The notes: generated by a model not told the origin, from the letters alone. A stretch of 64,000 nt of DNA from AC-49 sp963766605 (GCA_963766605.1 CAVYAT010000003.1:62001-126000); one strand, 5' to 3'. Positions 16,996-26,974 are shown, numbered from the stretch's first letter. Translations and numbers: made by a program.

Positions 16996-18180
16996 ATGCG
17001 CAGAGCCATACCGATCATCGTGACCGGCATGCTGGTGGGCACAGTCGCCCAGGCGGGCGCGTCCCTCGGCGGCAGCGGTGGAGCCGCTGCGTCGATGCCC
17101 GCGAGCATCCACAGCGTCAGCTGCGCCACCGGCTGCGCGGGCCTCGCGATGGCCCGTCCGGGAGCGACGATCGCGGTCACCGGCACGGGTTTTGATGCGG
17201 TCACGCAGATCGTCTTCCTCGGCGGTCACGCCGCCGGCGACGACGTGACGATCCCCGTTGGCGACCACAACGCGACGCAGGCCGACGCGACGGTGCCGGC
17301 GGGCGCGGTCAGCGGCCGCGTCGCCGTGATCAACGCTGACGGCACGATGTCGTCGCCCAGCGCCCACGCACTGCGCATCACGGCCGCGCCGATGCCGTCC
17401 GGCGGCGCGGTGCACGCGAGCCTGTCGGCGACCAAGGTCTACTACGACGGCACCGACCCGGCGACCCTGCGCTACTTCATCGACAGCGCGGCGCCGTCGG
17501 TCGTGACCGTGACGTTGGTCCACGGCACGGCCGGCAAGCGCGTCGCCTCATGGGGTCCGGCGCTCGTCGACGGCGGGACGGTCGGCTCGGTCACGTGGAC
17601 CGGATCGTCGACCTCGGCCTCCAGCGGCGTGGCGACGCAGGGCCGCTACACGTTCAGGGTCACCGCCTCGAGCGCCGGCGGCGGGGTCCGCGCGGCGTCA
17701 GTGGACCCAGCGGCGACGATGTCGTTCACGTTCCTGCCCGACGTCTTCCCGGTCTCGGGCAAGCACACGTTCAACCTCAAGGAGGGCCGCTTCGGCGCGG
17801 CCCGGAACGGCCATATCCATCAGGGCCAGGACGTCATGGCCAAGTGCGGCGTGCCGATCGTCGCGGCTCGCGGCGGGACGATCGAGAAGGTGGACGTCGA
17901 CGTCAACGCCGGCAACTACGTCGTGATCGACGCCGCTGGCACCGGCGTCGACATGTTCTACGCGCACCTGCGCGAGCCATCCCCGCTGGCCGAGGGCGAC
18001 ACGGTGCTCAGCGGCCAGCAGATCGGGGTCGTCGGTCGCACTGGAGACGCGACCGCCTGCCATTTGCACTTCGAGGAGTGGACGGCGCCGGGCTGGTACA
18101 AGGGCGGCCACCCGTTCGACCCGCTGCCCGACCTGCGGCGCTGGGAGGAGGCGTCGCGGGCCGCGCGCGCCGGGGCGTGA
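16996..18180 (+). CDS. exported M23 metallopeptidase with IPT/TIG and FlgD-like domains
   Basis: The 394-residue product has a signal peptide (to about residue 20). An IPT/TIG-like beta domain (about 36-130) follows, then a FlgD-like Ig region (about 145-245). The C-terminal zinc peptidase has the ligands HQGQD (His275, Asp279), YAHL (His324) and HLHF (His356, His358). M23 enzymes cut peptide bridges in peptidoglycan; LytM-like proteins with these residues are usually active. The stop overlaps the rhodanese GTG, so translation may be coupled. Confidence 0.88.
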   Translation: MRRAIPIIVTGMLVGTVAQAGASLGGSGGAAASMPASIHSVSCATGCAGLAMARPGATIAVTGTGFDAVTQIVFLGGHAAGDDVTIPVGDHNATQADATVPAGAVSGRVAVINADGTMSSPSAHALRITAAPMPSGGAVHASLSATKVYYDGTDPATLRYFIDSAAPSVVTVTLVHGTAGKRVASWGPALVDGGTVGSVTWTGSSTSASSGVATQGRYTFRVTASSAGGGVRAASVDPAATMSFTFLPDVFPVSGKHTFNLKEGRFGAARNGHIHQGQDVMAKCGVPIVAARGGTIEKVDVDVNAGNYVVIDAAGTGVDMFYAHLREPSPLAEGDTVLSGQQIGVVGRTGDATACHLHFEEWTAPGWYKGGHPFDPLPDLRRWEEASRAARAGA

Positions 18181-18581
18181 GCGGCCGCTCCATCGACGAG
18201 CTGCTGGGCGAGGCCCGCGCCCGCCTGGACCGCGTCGCGCCGGCGCAGGCCCTGGCCGCGGCGCAGGCCGGCGACGCGATCCTCGTCGACCTGCGCGAGG
18301 CCGGCCAGCGCGAGGCCGAGGGGGCGATCGAGGGCGCCATCGCCCACTCGCGGCTGGTGCTCGAGTGGCGCGCCGATCCCGACTGCGAGTGGCGCGACGA
18401 GCGCATCGCCGACCGCTCGCAGCGGCTGATCCTGTTCTGCAACCACGGCTACTCGTCGAGCCTCGCTGCAGCGACGCTGCACGACATGGGCTTCGCGCGG
18501 GCGACCGACATGATCGGTGGCTTCGAGGCGTGGGCCGCGGCCCGGCTGCCGGTCGTTCCTGTGGAATCATCAGCCCGGTGA
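18177..18581 (+). CDS. rhodanese-like sulfurtransferase domain protein
   Basis: A single-domain protein of 134 residues. Motifs are ILVDLRE (35-41), the active-site loop LILFCNHGYSS with Cys88, and the closing GGFEAWAAA. The active Cys sits in a longer, less basic loop than in thiosulfate sulfurtransferases, so the donor is uncertain. It starts at GTG overlapping the M23 stop and ends in a GTGA overlap with the methyltransferase. Confidence 0.83.
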   Translation: MSGRSIDELLGEARARLDRVAPAQALAAAQAGDAILVDLREAGQREAEGAIEGAIAHSRLVLEWRADPDCEWRDERIADRSQRLILFCNHGYSSSLAAATLHDMGFARATDMIGGFEAWAAARLPVVPVESSAR

Positions 18582-19525
18582 CGCCTGGACCGATCGACCA
18601 GACGCGCCGGGCGAGCCTGGCCGCGCGCGACCTCCGTACGCTGCTGCGCGAGCTGCGCCGCTCGACGCCGCCGCGCCACAGCAACGTGTCGCCGCAGACC
18701 CGGCGCATGTTCCCGCCCGAGCAGCACGAGCGGGCCCAGGAGATCTTCGACGAGGCGCTGCGTGCCCACCCGCACGTCGACGACCGCGAGTCGCGGCTGT
18801 GCGAGCTGGTCGAGTTCTTCGGCTACGAGACCGGCGCCAAGGCGCAGTACTGCACCCCGTGGTTCTACTGGGACGACCCGCGCCGCTCGGCCTACCTGGA
18901 GAAGCTCGGGCTCGACGAGCTGACGTTCGGCGTGCTGCACATGTACAGCCTGTTCAACCGCCTCGATCCGGCGCGCCCCGACCTCTACTACCTCTACGAC
19001 GGGCTGCTGACGACCTTGGGCGAACTCGGCGGCCCCGACGCCGTGTCGGTGCTCGACTTCGGCTGCGGCCTGGGCCAGAACGGGCTCGCGTTCGCCGCCG
19101 CCGGCTACCGGACGTTGATGATCGACGTCGTCGACCTGTACCTCGACTTCGCCAAGTTCCTGGCCGCCAACCGCGAGCTCGCGCCGACGTTCCTGCAGGC
19201 GTCCTCGGAGGAGGACTTCTACGACACCAGCGCCGACGAGCACGACTACGGACTGATCATCGAGTGGTCGACGTTCGAGCACGTGAGCGGGACGAAGGCC
19301 GCGCTGGAGCGCGTCCTGTCGGGTCTCGTCCCGGGCGGGATGTTCGTCACGACGACGTTCTGCCGCGACTGGACGCCCGAGGAGATCGAGCACTACCGGC
19401 GCGACACCCAGGACGACGAGCTCGCCGCCGAGTACATGTCGGGCGAGGTCGACGATTGGCTTCGCGAGTCGTTCGACGTGCTGTCGCCCGATCGAACGCT
19501 CGCGAAGGTCCTCGTCAAGCGCTGA
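18578..19525 (+). CDS. SAM-dependent methyltransferase
   Basis: The 315-residue protein has an alpha-helical N-terminal part of about 150 residues. A class I methyltransferase fold follows: motif I VLDFGCGLGQNG (159-170), an acidic end of strand 2 (MIDVVDLY), and IIEWSTFEHV around motif IV. Such extra N-terminal domains occur in sugar- and small-molecule methyltransferases; the substrate cannot be read from the sequence. GTG start overlaps the rhodanese stop. Confidence 0.8.
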   Translation: MTPGPIDQTRRASLAARDLRTLLRELRRSTPPRHSNVSPQTRRMFPPEQHERAQEIFDEALRAHPHVDDRESRLCELVEFFGYETGAKAQYCTPWFYWDDPRRSAYLEKLGLDELTFGVLHMYSLFNRLDPARPDLYYLYDGLLTTLGELGGPDAVSVLDFGCGLGQNGLAFAAAGYRTLMIDVVDLYLDFAKFLAANRELAPTFLQASSEEDFYDTSADEHDYGLIIEWSTFEHVSGTKAALERVLSGLVPGGMFVTTTFCRDWTPEEIEHYRRDTQDDELAAEYMSGEVDDWLRESFDVLSPDRTLAKVLVKR

Positions 19526-19529
19526 CGCG

Positions 19530-21698
19530 CTAGCGCCGGCGCCCCCGCAGCGGCGTCGGCTTGGTCAGGCCGGTCGTCTCGTCGCCGTAGCTGAGCCAGT
19601 CGCCGACCGGCTTCTGCTGCCCGACACCGGGCTTGCTGTAGTCACATACGCCGGTCGGGAACGCCGCCTTCAGCGCCGTCTGCTCGTCGGGCGAGAACGT
19701 CACCCCGTAGGCGCTGAAGTCGATCGCCTTCAGCTGGCACTTCTGCGCAATCATCGACAGCGTCTGACCGGCCGACGTGCGCGTGTTGGCCGCGATCGGG
19801 AACCGCGCCGCGCACTGCCCGCCCGCCGGGTCGGTGAGCGGCTCGTGGACGAGCTGGGTCGCCAACAGGTAGCAGCCGTCGCTGATGTCGCGCGGACGGT
19901 CGGCGATCACCTTGTTGCGCTGGTTGCGGTGGGAGTGGTCTGACTCGATCGCCGTCAGCCACTGGTCCATACCGTCGAGCTCGTAGTCGTTGGCCGCATT
20001 CAGCTCCGCCGGCAGCGGCATGTTCTCGATGATCACCTGGTTGGCTGCCGAGCCGTTGGCCTCCTTGAGCCGCGCCCGCATCACGTAGGACCAATCGGCC
20101 GTGTGGATGTCGAGGATCGGCCCGGTCTGGTCGAGGTCGTAGCGCTGGTCGATGATCGGCGTTGACGCCAGGCCTTCCGAGGCGCTGTTGACGATGTCGT
20201 CGCGGTAGATCGCGGCGAGCGCCTTGGGGTCGGCGGTGTAGCGGGTCGCGCTCGGCTTGCCGGCGACGTCCAGGCCGCCGATGTTCGCGTTCAGGGCGAT
20301 GAACTGGGCCGGCGTGATCTTGCCCGCCTTCAGCGCCGACAGGCCGTACTGCACGCCGACGTTGTCGAGCGGCACACGGACGAACCCGGTCTTGGGGTCA
20401 CGCCCGATCTGGTTGACGAGCTGCTCGGTCGAGGTGCACTTGACGCCCTTGGGGTTCGTGTTCGGATCCCAGCGCACCGCCGCCGGGATCGAGGAGTCGC
20501 AGCTGTCGGTCGCGGTCGCGCGGCTGGCGAACGACAGGTTCCAGGCCGTGCAGGTCCGGAAGTCGTTGAAGCCGGCGATCGCCGTGTACTGGTCGTTGGT
20601 CAGCAGCCCGGCGCCGGGACCCGACTGGTAGTTGAGCAGCAGCCGGCAGTCGGTCACTGGACCGCCGGTCGTCAGCGGGTCGGGGAACGAGATCCCCGGG
20701 ACGATCCCGTCGAGGATCCCGGGATAGCTCTCCGCGATGTCGTATTGCTGGATCGCGCCACCCGAGCCGCCCCAGCCGATCGTGTGCGTCAGCGGGCCGT
20801 ACGTCTCCACGACGTGCTCCTTGGTCATCATCGCCGCCTCGGCGGAGATGATCGGGCTGCAGTTGTTGTCGAGCACGTTGAGCGTGTTCGACGCGACCGC
20901 GTAGCCGCGCGACAGGAACAGGTCGTTGATGACGCCGCCGGTCATGCGCCCCTGGTGGTAGCCGGCGTTGCAGCCGCCGCCGAACGTGTAGACGAGCTTG
21001 TGGTTCCAGCTCGTGTCCGCGTGCAACGGTGAGGGGTCCTTGCCGTCGTAGAGCGCGGCGATCTCGTAGACGCCGCGGTCGATCACGCCCTGCTCGAGGC
21101 GCACGATGTAGGGGACCTGGCGGCCGTTCACGGTCGCGGTCGCCAGGTCGGCCGGGCGCTGGGACGGGTCGGCCAGCGCCAGGAACGCGCCGCCGGTCGT
21201 GCGGTACTCGTAGCTGACCTTGGTCGCCGCCTGGCACTTGGGCATCTGCGCCGGGTCGAGGCCGAAGGACTGCGTCTCGCAGTAGAACGGGACCTGCTGG
21301 GGCCCGCTGAAGACGGGGCCGGTGATCGGGTGGTTGTCGATGACCAGGGTCGCGAGCAGCCGCGCCGAGCGGTGGTGGCGCCGCCGGACCGCGACCGACG
21401 CGATGACCGCGTTGTTGCCGTGCTTGAGGGTCACGAGCCCGAGCTCGCTGCCGGAGGTCTCGCCGTGGAAGGCGCGCGTCGCGCTGTGGCCGTTGACCGT
21501 CACCTTGACGTGCGCCAGCAGCGCCGACGGCGCGCCGACGCGCAGCAGCACCTGGCCGCCGCTGACGAGCCGCGGATTGGGATTGGAGACCGAGGTGACC
21601 GTCAGCCCCGCGGTCTGCGCCGATGCCGGCACGGCCACGGCGAGCAGCGCGATGGTGCACGCCGCGGCCAGCGTCAAGCGTCCCGTGCGACCCGTCAT
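19530..21698 (-). CDS. secreted DUF6351-like protein, copy 1
   Basis: The 722-residue product has a signal peptide (IALLAVAVPASAQ). An N-terminal beta domain follows, then a large alpha/beta domain that resembles the DUF6351 family. The alpha/beta part has a nucleophile-elbow-like GWGGSGG (Ser312) after HTIGW, and AESYPGILDGIVPG downstream, suggesting a hydrolase fold. Many cysteines are likely in disulfides. The start follows a strong GGAGGAGA site, which rules out the upstream ATG at 21746. It is a tandem paralogue of the next gene; activity unknown. Confidence 0.78.
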   Translation of the reverse strand: MTGRTGRLTLAAACTIALLAVAVPASAQTAGLTVTSVSNPNPRLVSGGQVLLRVGAPSALLAHVKVTVNGHSATRAFHGETSGSELGLVTLKHGNNAVIASVAVRRRHHRSARLLATLVIDNHPITGPVFSGPQQVPFYCETQSFGLDPAQMPKCQAATKVSYEYRTTGGAFLALADPSQRPADLATATVNGRQVPYIVRLEQGVIDRGVYEIAALYDGKDPSPLHADTSWNHKLVYTFGGGCNAGYHQGRMTGGVINDLFLSRGYAVASNTLNVLDNNCSPIISAEAAMMTKEHVVETYGPLTHTIGWGGSGGAIQQYDIAESYPGILDGIVPGISFPDPLTTGGPVTDCRLLLNYQSGPGAGLLTNDQYTAIAGFNDFRTCTAWNLSFASRATATDSCDSSIPAAVRWDPNTNPKGVKCTSTEQLVNQIGRDPKTGFVRVPLDNVGVQYGLSALKAGKITPAQFIALNANIGGLDVAGKPSATRYTADPKALAAIYRDDIVNSASEGLASTPIIDQRYDLDQTGPILDIHTADWSYVMRARLKEANGSAANQVIIENMPLPAELNAANDYELDGMDQWLTAIESDHSHRNQRNKVIADRPRDISDGCYLLATQLVHEPLTDPAGGQCAARFPIAANTRTSAGQTLSMIAQKCQLKAIDFSAYGVTFSPDEQTALKAAFPTGVCDYSKPGVGQQKPVGDWLSYGDETTGLTKPTPLRGRRR

Positions 21699-21770
21699 GT
21701 CTTCTCCTCCGACCTCGGTGACAACCGGCGCGCGCAAACCTAACACGGGCGTCAGCTATCGGACGGAGTA

Positions 21771-21804
21771 AACGCCCCCCGCGGCACCCGCCGCAGGGGG
21801 CGTT
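21771..21804 (-). terminator. hairpin between the DUF6351-like paralogues
   Basis: AACGCCCCC and GCGG pair with CCGC and GGGGGCGTT around a short loop, giving a stem of about 13 pairs with one bulged base on each side. It lies seven bases after the stop of copy 2 and upstream of copy 1. It likely ends the copy 2 transcript, although no clear U-run follows. Confidence 0.6.
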
Positions 21805-21810
21805 GTTCGG

Positions 21811-23979
21811 TCAGCGGTCGATCGGGGTCGGCGGCGTCAGCCCGGTCGTCTCGTCGCCGTAGCTGAGCCAGTCGCCGATCGGGCGGCGCTCGGCGACGCC
21901 CTTCTTGTTGTAGTTGCAGACGCCACCCGAGAACGTCGCCTGCAGCGTCGCCTGCTGCGCCGGCGTGAACGTGACCCCATAGGAGTGGAAGTTCAGCGGC
22001 TGGAGCTGGCACTTGAGCGCCATCATGCTCAGCGGCTGGCCGGCCGCCGTGCGGGGGTTGGTTCCGACTGGGAACCGTGCGGCACACGGCCCGGTCGCCG
22101 GATCGGTCACCGGCGCCTGGATGCGCTGAGCGGCCGACAGGAAACAGCCATCGCTGACGTCGGCTGGGCGATCGGCGATCACCTTGCGACGCAGTCCGCC
22201 GCCCGAGTGGTCGTTGTCGATCGCGGTCAGCCAGCGGTCCATCGCGTCCAGCTCGAAGGAGTTGGCGGCCGCGATCTCGGCCGGCAACGGCTGGTTCTCG
22301 ATGATCGCCTGGTTGGCAGCGGTGCCGTTGGCGGCCAGCAGCCGCGCGCGCATCACGAACGACCAGTCGCTCGTGTGGATGTCGTTGCCGAACCCGATCG
22401 CGTCGAGGTCGAGCCGCTGGTCGATGACCGCCGTCTGGCGCAGGCCCAGCGACCCGCTGTTGACGAGGTCGTCGGCGTAGGCGGCGTTCAGCCCCTGCGG
22501 GTCGGCGACGCTGCGCGCCGCGGCCGGCTTGCCGACGAGGCTCAGCCCGCCGATGTTGGCGTTCAGCGCGACGAACTGATCGGGGGTGATCGCCCCCGAC
22601 TTCAGCGCCGCCAGCCCGTACTGGACACCGACGTTGTCGAGCAGGCTGCGCACGAACCCGGTGTTCGGGTCACGGCCGAGCTGGTTGACGACCTGCTCGG
22701 TCGACTCGCACTTGATGCCGTTGGGGTTGGTGACGGGGTCCCAGCGGATCGCGACGGGGATCGACGAGTCGCAGCTGTCGGTCGGAGTGGCGCGGCTGGC
22801 AAAGGTCGCGTCCCACGAGCGACAGGTCGTGTAGTCGAGGAAGCCGGCGATCGCCGTCTGCGCCGCCGTCGTCAGGCCGGGATTGGTCGCGAGGTAGGTG
22901 TCGAGCAGCCGGCAGTCGGTCACCGGGCCGCCGGTCGTGAACGGGTCGGGGAACGAGATCGACGGGATGATGCCGTCGAGGATGCCCGGGTAGCTCTCGG
23001 CGATGTCGTATTGCTGGATCGCCCCGCCCGAGCCGCCCCAGCCGATCGTGTGGGCGACCGGGCCGTAGGTCTCGATGAAGTGCTCCTTGACCATCATCGC
23101 CGCCTCGGCGGAGATGATCGGGCTGCAGTTGTTGTCGAGGACGTTGAGCGTCGACGACGCGACGGCGTAGCCCTGCGACAGGAACAGGTCGTTGATCACG
23201 CCGCCGGTCGAGCGGCCCTGGTGGTAGCCGGCGTTACAGCCGCCGCCGAACGTGTAGACGAGCTTGCCGTTCCAGCTTGTGTCGGGGGTGAATGGCGACG
23301 GATCACGGCCGTCGTACAGCGCGGCGATCTGGTAGACGGCGCGGTCGATCGTGCCCTGCTCGAGACGAACGATGTACGGGACCTGCTGGCCGTTCACGGT
23401 CGCCGTCGCGAGGTCGGCCGGACGCGACGTCGGGTCGGCGAGCGGCTTGAACGCTCCGGTCGTCGTCTTGTACTGATAGCTGACCTGCGTCGGGGCGCTG
23501 CACTCCGGCGGTGTGGCCGCGGCGAGCCCGAAGGTCTGGGTCTCGCAGAAGAACGGCATCTGCTGTGGGCCGGAGAAGACCGGGCCGGTGATCGGGTGGT
23601 CGTCGATCGGCAGCGCGGCGATGCCGCCGAGCGTCGTCGCCACCACCTGGTTGTGGCCCTGACGCAGCCCGGTGACGAGCCCGAGCAGCGACGTGGCGCT
23701 GTCGGGGTGGAACTGCGAGGTCACGTTGTGGCCGTTGACGAACACGTGCACGAAGCGGGCGGCGAAGGCCGAACGGGCCTTGACGCGCAGCAGGACCTGC
23801 TCACCGCTGACGAGCTGCGGGTGCGGGTTGGAGACGGAGACGATCTTCAGGCCGAAGCCGACGCCGGGATGGTGGCGGTTGGGAAAGTGGAACCTCCCAT
23901 GATGCGCCGACGCGGACCCCGCGATCAGCAGTGAGAGCGCGCAGCTCGCCAATACCCAACGTGCCGTCCGTCCGAACAT
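21811..23979 (-). CDS. secreted DUF6351-like protein, copy 2
   Basis: The 722-residue product has the same layout as copy 1. It has a signal peptide ending near SASAHH, a His-rich start of the mature chain, the same N-terminal beta domain (SVSNPHPQLVSG), and the alpha/beta domain with GWGGSGG (Ser317). Long blocks are identical to copy 1, such as FSGPQQ and AALYDG. Each copy is 722 residues, so the duplication is intact. Each copy has its own start and leader. Confidence 0.78.
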   Translation of the reverse strand: MFGRTARWVLASCALSLLIAGSASAHHGRFHFPNRHHPGVGFGLKIVSVSNPHPQLVSGEQVLLRVKARSAFAARFVHVFVNGHNVTSQFHPDSATSLLGLVTGLRQGHNQVVATTLGGIAALPIDDHPITGPVFSGPQQMPFFCETQTFGLAAATPPECSAPTQVSYQYKTTTGAFKPLADPTSRPADLATATVNGQQVPYIVRLEQGTIDRAVYQIAALYDGRDPSPFTPDTSWNGKLVYTFGGGCNAGYHQGRSTGGVINDLFLSQGYAVASSTLNVLDNNCSPIISAEAAMMVKEHFIETYGPVAHTIGWGGSGGAIQQYDIAESYPGILDGIIPSISFPDPFTTGGPVTDCRLLDTYLATNPGLTTAAQTAIAGFLDYTTCRSWDATFASRATPTDSCDSSIPVAIRWDPVTNPNGIKCESTEQVVNQLGRDPNTGFVRSLLDNVGVQYGLAALKSGAITPDQFVALNANIGGLSLVGKPAAARSVADPQGLNAAYADDLVNSGSLGLRQTAVIDQRLDLDAIGFGNDIHTSDWSFVMRARLLAANGTAANQAIIENQPLPAEIAAANSFELDAMDRWLTAIDNDHSGGGLRRKVIADRPADVSDGCFLSAAQRIQAPVTDPATGPCAARFPVGTNPRTAAGQPLSMMALKCQLQPLNFHSYGVTFTPAQQATLQATFSGGVCNYNKKGVAERRPIGDWLSYGDETTGLTPPTPIDR

Positions 23980-24035
23980 GACCCCTCCCGGGCTCGATTC
24001 CGAGGCACCACTACCCAGAGCGCCCCCGCGCTATT

Positions 24036-24063
24036 CCCACGCAAGTCCCCCACTACGCGTGGG
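24036..24063 (-). terminator. possible terminator downstream of guaA
   Basis: CCCACGC pairs with GCGTGGG around a 14-base loop, about 15 bases past the guaA stop. A smaller TGATC/GATCA hairpin overlaps the stop itself. No U-run follows either, so this is a weak call. Confidence 0.35.
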
Positions 24064-24077
24064 GATGATCTTTCAGA

Positions 24078-25697
24078 TCATTCCCACTCGATGGTGCCGG
24101 GCGGCTTGCTCGTGATATCGAGCACCACCCGGTTGACCTCGCGCAGCTCGCCGATCATCCGCGCGGCGATCTGCTCGAGCAGGTCATACGGGAGGCGCGC
24201 CCAGTCCGCGGTCATCGCGTCGTCGCTCGTCACCGCGCGGATCACGACCACGTAGCCGTACGTGCGCTCGTCGCCCTGCACGCCAACGGTGCGGATGTCC
24301 GGCAGGACGCAGAACGACTGCCACAGGTCGCGGTACAGGCCGGCCTTGCGGATCTCGTCCTGGAGGATGAAGTCGGCGTCCCGCAGGACGTCGAGGCGCT
24401 CCTTGGTCGCCTCGCCGCCGACGATCCGGATCGCCAGGCCGGGGCCCGGGAACGGCTGGCGCCACACCAGGCGCTCGGGCAGGCCGAGTTCGGCGCCGAC
24501 CGCTCGGACCTCGTCCTTGAACAGCGCCCGTAGCGGCTCGACGAGCTCGAACTGGAGGTCCTCGGGCAGGCCGCCCACGTTGTGGTGGGACTTGATCGTC
24601 GCCGCGCCGGTGCCACCACCGGACTCGATCACGTCGGAGTACAGCGTGCCCTGCACCAGGTACTTCGGGTTGCCGATCCGCGCCGCCTCCTCCTCGAACA
24701 CCCGGATGAACTCGGCGCCGATGATCTTGCGCTTGCGCTCTGGCTCGGTGACGCCGGCCAGCTTGTCGAGGAACCGCTCCTCGGCGTCGACCGCGATCAG
24801 CGGCACCTTGAACGTGTCGCGAAACGCGGACACGACCTGCTCGCCCTCGTTCTTGCGCATCAGGCCGTGGTCGACGAACACGCATGTCAGCTGGTCGCCG
24901 ACCGCGCGGTGCACGAGCAGCGCCGCGACGCTCGAGTCGACGCCGCCGCTCAGTCCGCAGATGACCTTGCCGCTGCCGACCTGGGCGCGGATGCGAGCGA
25001 TCTGCTCATCGACGATCGACGCCGCCGACCACGTCATGTCGCACTCGCAGATGTCGGCCAGGAACGTCTTGAGGATGTCCTGCCCGAACGGCGTGTGCAC
25101 GACCTCGGGGTGGAACTGGATGCCGTAGATCCCCTGGGCGACGTTCTCCAGCGCCGCGACCGGCGATGCCGTCGAGGAGGCCAGCGCCGTGAACCCCGGG
25201 GGCGGCTCGAAGACCGTGTCGCGGTGCGACATCCAGCACGTCTGCTGTACCGGCAGGCCGGCGAGCAGCCGCCCGCTCTCGCGGACGTTGAGCTCCGAGC
25301 GGCCGAACTCGCCGACCTCGGCGCCTTCGACCCTGCCACCGAGCTCGACGGCCAGCAGCTGCATGCCGTAACAGATGCCCAGCACCGGAACCCCGAGCTC
25401 GAGCAGCTCGCGTTCGAGCTTCGGCGCCCCGTCGGCGTAGACCGACGCGGGCCCGCCGGACAGGATCAGCCCCTTCGGCTTGCGCCGCGCGACCTCGGCC
25501 GCGCCGACGTGGTGGGGCAGCAACTCCGAGAAGACGCCGCACTCGCGCACCCGGCGCGCGATCAGCTGGCTGTACTGGCCGCCGAAATCAAGCACCACGA
25601 CCTCGTCGGTCGCGGGCGGGACCTGCAGCGGGGCGCTGTCGTCGGTGAGCTCCGTCGCGGCCGTCGCGGCCGTGACGAGACCCTCCGCGGGGTTCAC
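24078..25697 (-). CDS. guaA: GMP synthase (glutamine-hydrolysing)
   Basis: The 539-residue enzyme converts XMP to GMP. The class I glutaminase domain has VLDFGGQYSQLIARRVRE, the nucleophile loop GICYGMQ and the FHPEV histidine. The ATP-pyrophosphatase domain has the P-loop LSGGVDSSVA, and the C-terminal dimerisation domain ends PGTIEWE. The start is GTG directly after the guaB3 stop (TAGGTG). About 25 extra N-terminal residues precede the conserved core, and a shorter start inside them is possible. Confidence 0.96.
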   Translation of the reverse strand: MNPAEGLVTAATAATELTDDSAPLQVPPATDEVVVLDFGGQYSQLIARRVRECGVFSELLPHHVGAAEVARRKPKGLILSGGPASVYADGAPKLERELLELGVPVLGICYGMQLLAVELGGRVEGAEVGEFGRSELNVRESGRLLAGLPVQQTCWMSHRDTVFEPPPGFTALASSTASPVAALENVAQGIYGIQFHPEVVHTPFGQDILKTFLADICECDMTWSAASIVDEQIARIRAQVGSGKVICGLSGGVDSSVAALLVHRAVGDQLTCVFVDHGLMRKNEGEQVVSAFRDTFKVPLIAVDAEERFLDKLAGVTEPERKRKIIGAEFIRVFEEEAARIGNPKYLVQGTLYSDVIESGGGTGAATIKSHHNVGGLPEDLQFELVEPLRALFKDEVRAVGAELGLPERLVWRQPFPGPGLAIRIVGGEATKERLDVLRDADFILQDEIRKAGLYRDLWQSFCVLPDIRTVGVQGDERTYGYVVVIRAVTSDDAMTADWARLPYDLLEQIAARMIGELREVNRVVLDITSKPPGTIEWE

Positions 25698-26948
25698 CTA
25701 CGCCCCAGCCTCTGCGTACTCGGGTGTCGACTCGGCGATCGTGTCCAGCGACGAGGGCGCGTTGACGGCGGCCGACGCCGCCCGCGAGCCCATGCCGACG
25801 CCCTGGGACGTCTGCAGCGCCTTGCCCTCCGTCTGCAGCGCGGGGGCGATCATCAACTCGGCGCGGTTGAACTCGGCAATGTCCTTGTAGCCACAGGTCG
25901 CCATCGACGTCCGCAACGCGCCCATCAGGTTGAACGTGCCGTCGTTCTCGCGCGCAGGGCCGATGAGGATCTCCTCGATCGACCCGTTCTGCACCGTCGC
26001 GACGCGCGCGCCGCGCGGCAGCGACGGATGGAACGTGGCCATGCCCCAGTGGAACCCGTGGCCGGGCGCCTCGTGGGCGCGGGCCAGCGGCGAGCCGATC
26101 ATCACCGCATCGGCGCCGCACGCGATCGCCTTGGAGACGTCGCCACCGGTGCGCATCCCGCCGTCGGCGATGACCTGCACGTATTCGCCGGTCTCGAGCA
26201 TGTGCTGCGAGCGGGCGCCGGCGACGTCGGCGATCGCCGTCGCCTGCGGGACGCCGAGCCCGAGCACACCGCGCGTCGTGCAGGCGGCCCCCGGGCCGAC
26301 CCCGACGAGCACGCCGGCCGCGCCGGTGCGCATCAGGTGCAGGCCCGTGTGGTAGCTCGCGCAGCCGCCGACGACGACCGGGACCGGCAGGTCGGCGCAG
26401 AACTCCTTGAGGTTCAGCGGCGGCCGCGATACGTCTTCGGAGACGTGCTCGGCGGACACGACCGTGCCCTGGATGACGAGGATGTCGAGCCCCGCGTCCA
26501 GCGCGCGCTCGTAGTAGGTGCGCACGCGCTGCGGCGTCAGCGACGCGGCGACCGGGACGCCGTAGGCGCGGATCTCCTCGATGCGCTGTGTGATCAGCTC
26601 GGGCTTGATCGGCTCGCGGTAGATCTCCTGCATCTCGCGCGTGGCGATCTCCTTGGGCAGCGCCGCGATCCGCCGCAGCTGCTCGTCGGCGTCCTCGTAG
26701 CGGGTGAAGATGCCCTCGAGGTTGAGGACGGCCAGGCCGCCGAGCTTGCCGACGATGCCGGCGGTCGTCGGCGAGACCACGCCGTCCATGGCCGAGGCCA
26801 GGAGCGGCAACTCGAAGCGGTAGTCGCCGAGCTTCCAGGAGATGTCGACATCGTCGGGGTCGCGCGTGCGCCGCGAGGGCACGATCGCGATGTCGTCGAA
26901 CCCGTACGCGCGACGGGCCTTCTTCCCGCGGCCGATCTCAATCTCCAT
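25698..26948 (-). CDS. guaB3: GuaB3-type IMP dehydrogenase-related protein
   Basis: The 416-residue TIM-barrel protein starts MEIEIGRGKKARRAYGFDD, the hallmark of actinobacterial GuaB3. It lacks the CBS domain pair of canonical GuaB. The catalytic loop GPGAACTTRG with Cys and the flap region are present, and the NAD/IMP site GGMRTGGDV is conserved. GuaB3 is grouped with IMP dehydrogenases, but its in-cell reaction has been debated. Its tight link to guaA suggests a guanine nucleotide role. No second guaB is in the window. Confidence 0.9.
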   Translation of the reverse strand: MEIEIGRGKKARRAYGFDDIAIVPSRRTRDPDDVDISWKLGDYRFELPLLASAMDGVVSPTTAGIVGKLGGLAVLNLEGIFTRYEDADEQLRRIAALPKEIATREMQEIYREPIKPELITQRIEEIRAYGVPVAASLTPQRVRTYYERALDAGLDILVIQGTVVSAEHVSEDVSRPPLNLKEFCADLPVPVVVGGCASYHTGLHLMRTGAAGVLVGVGPGAACTTRGVLGLGVPQATAIADVAGARSQHMLETGEYVQVIADGGMRTGGDVSKAIACGADAVMIGSPLARAHEAPGHGFHWGMATFHPSLPRGARVATVQNGSIEEILIGPARENDGTFNLMGALRTSMATCGYKDIAEFNRAELMIAPALQTEGKALQTSQGVGMGSRAASAAVNAPSSLDTIAESTPEYAEAGA

Positions 26949-26974
26949 TGGCGGATCCTAGGTGCGAGTGCGGA

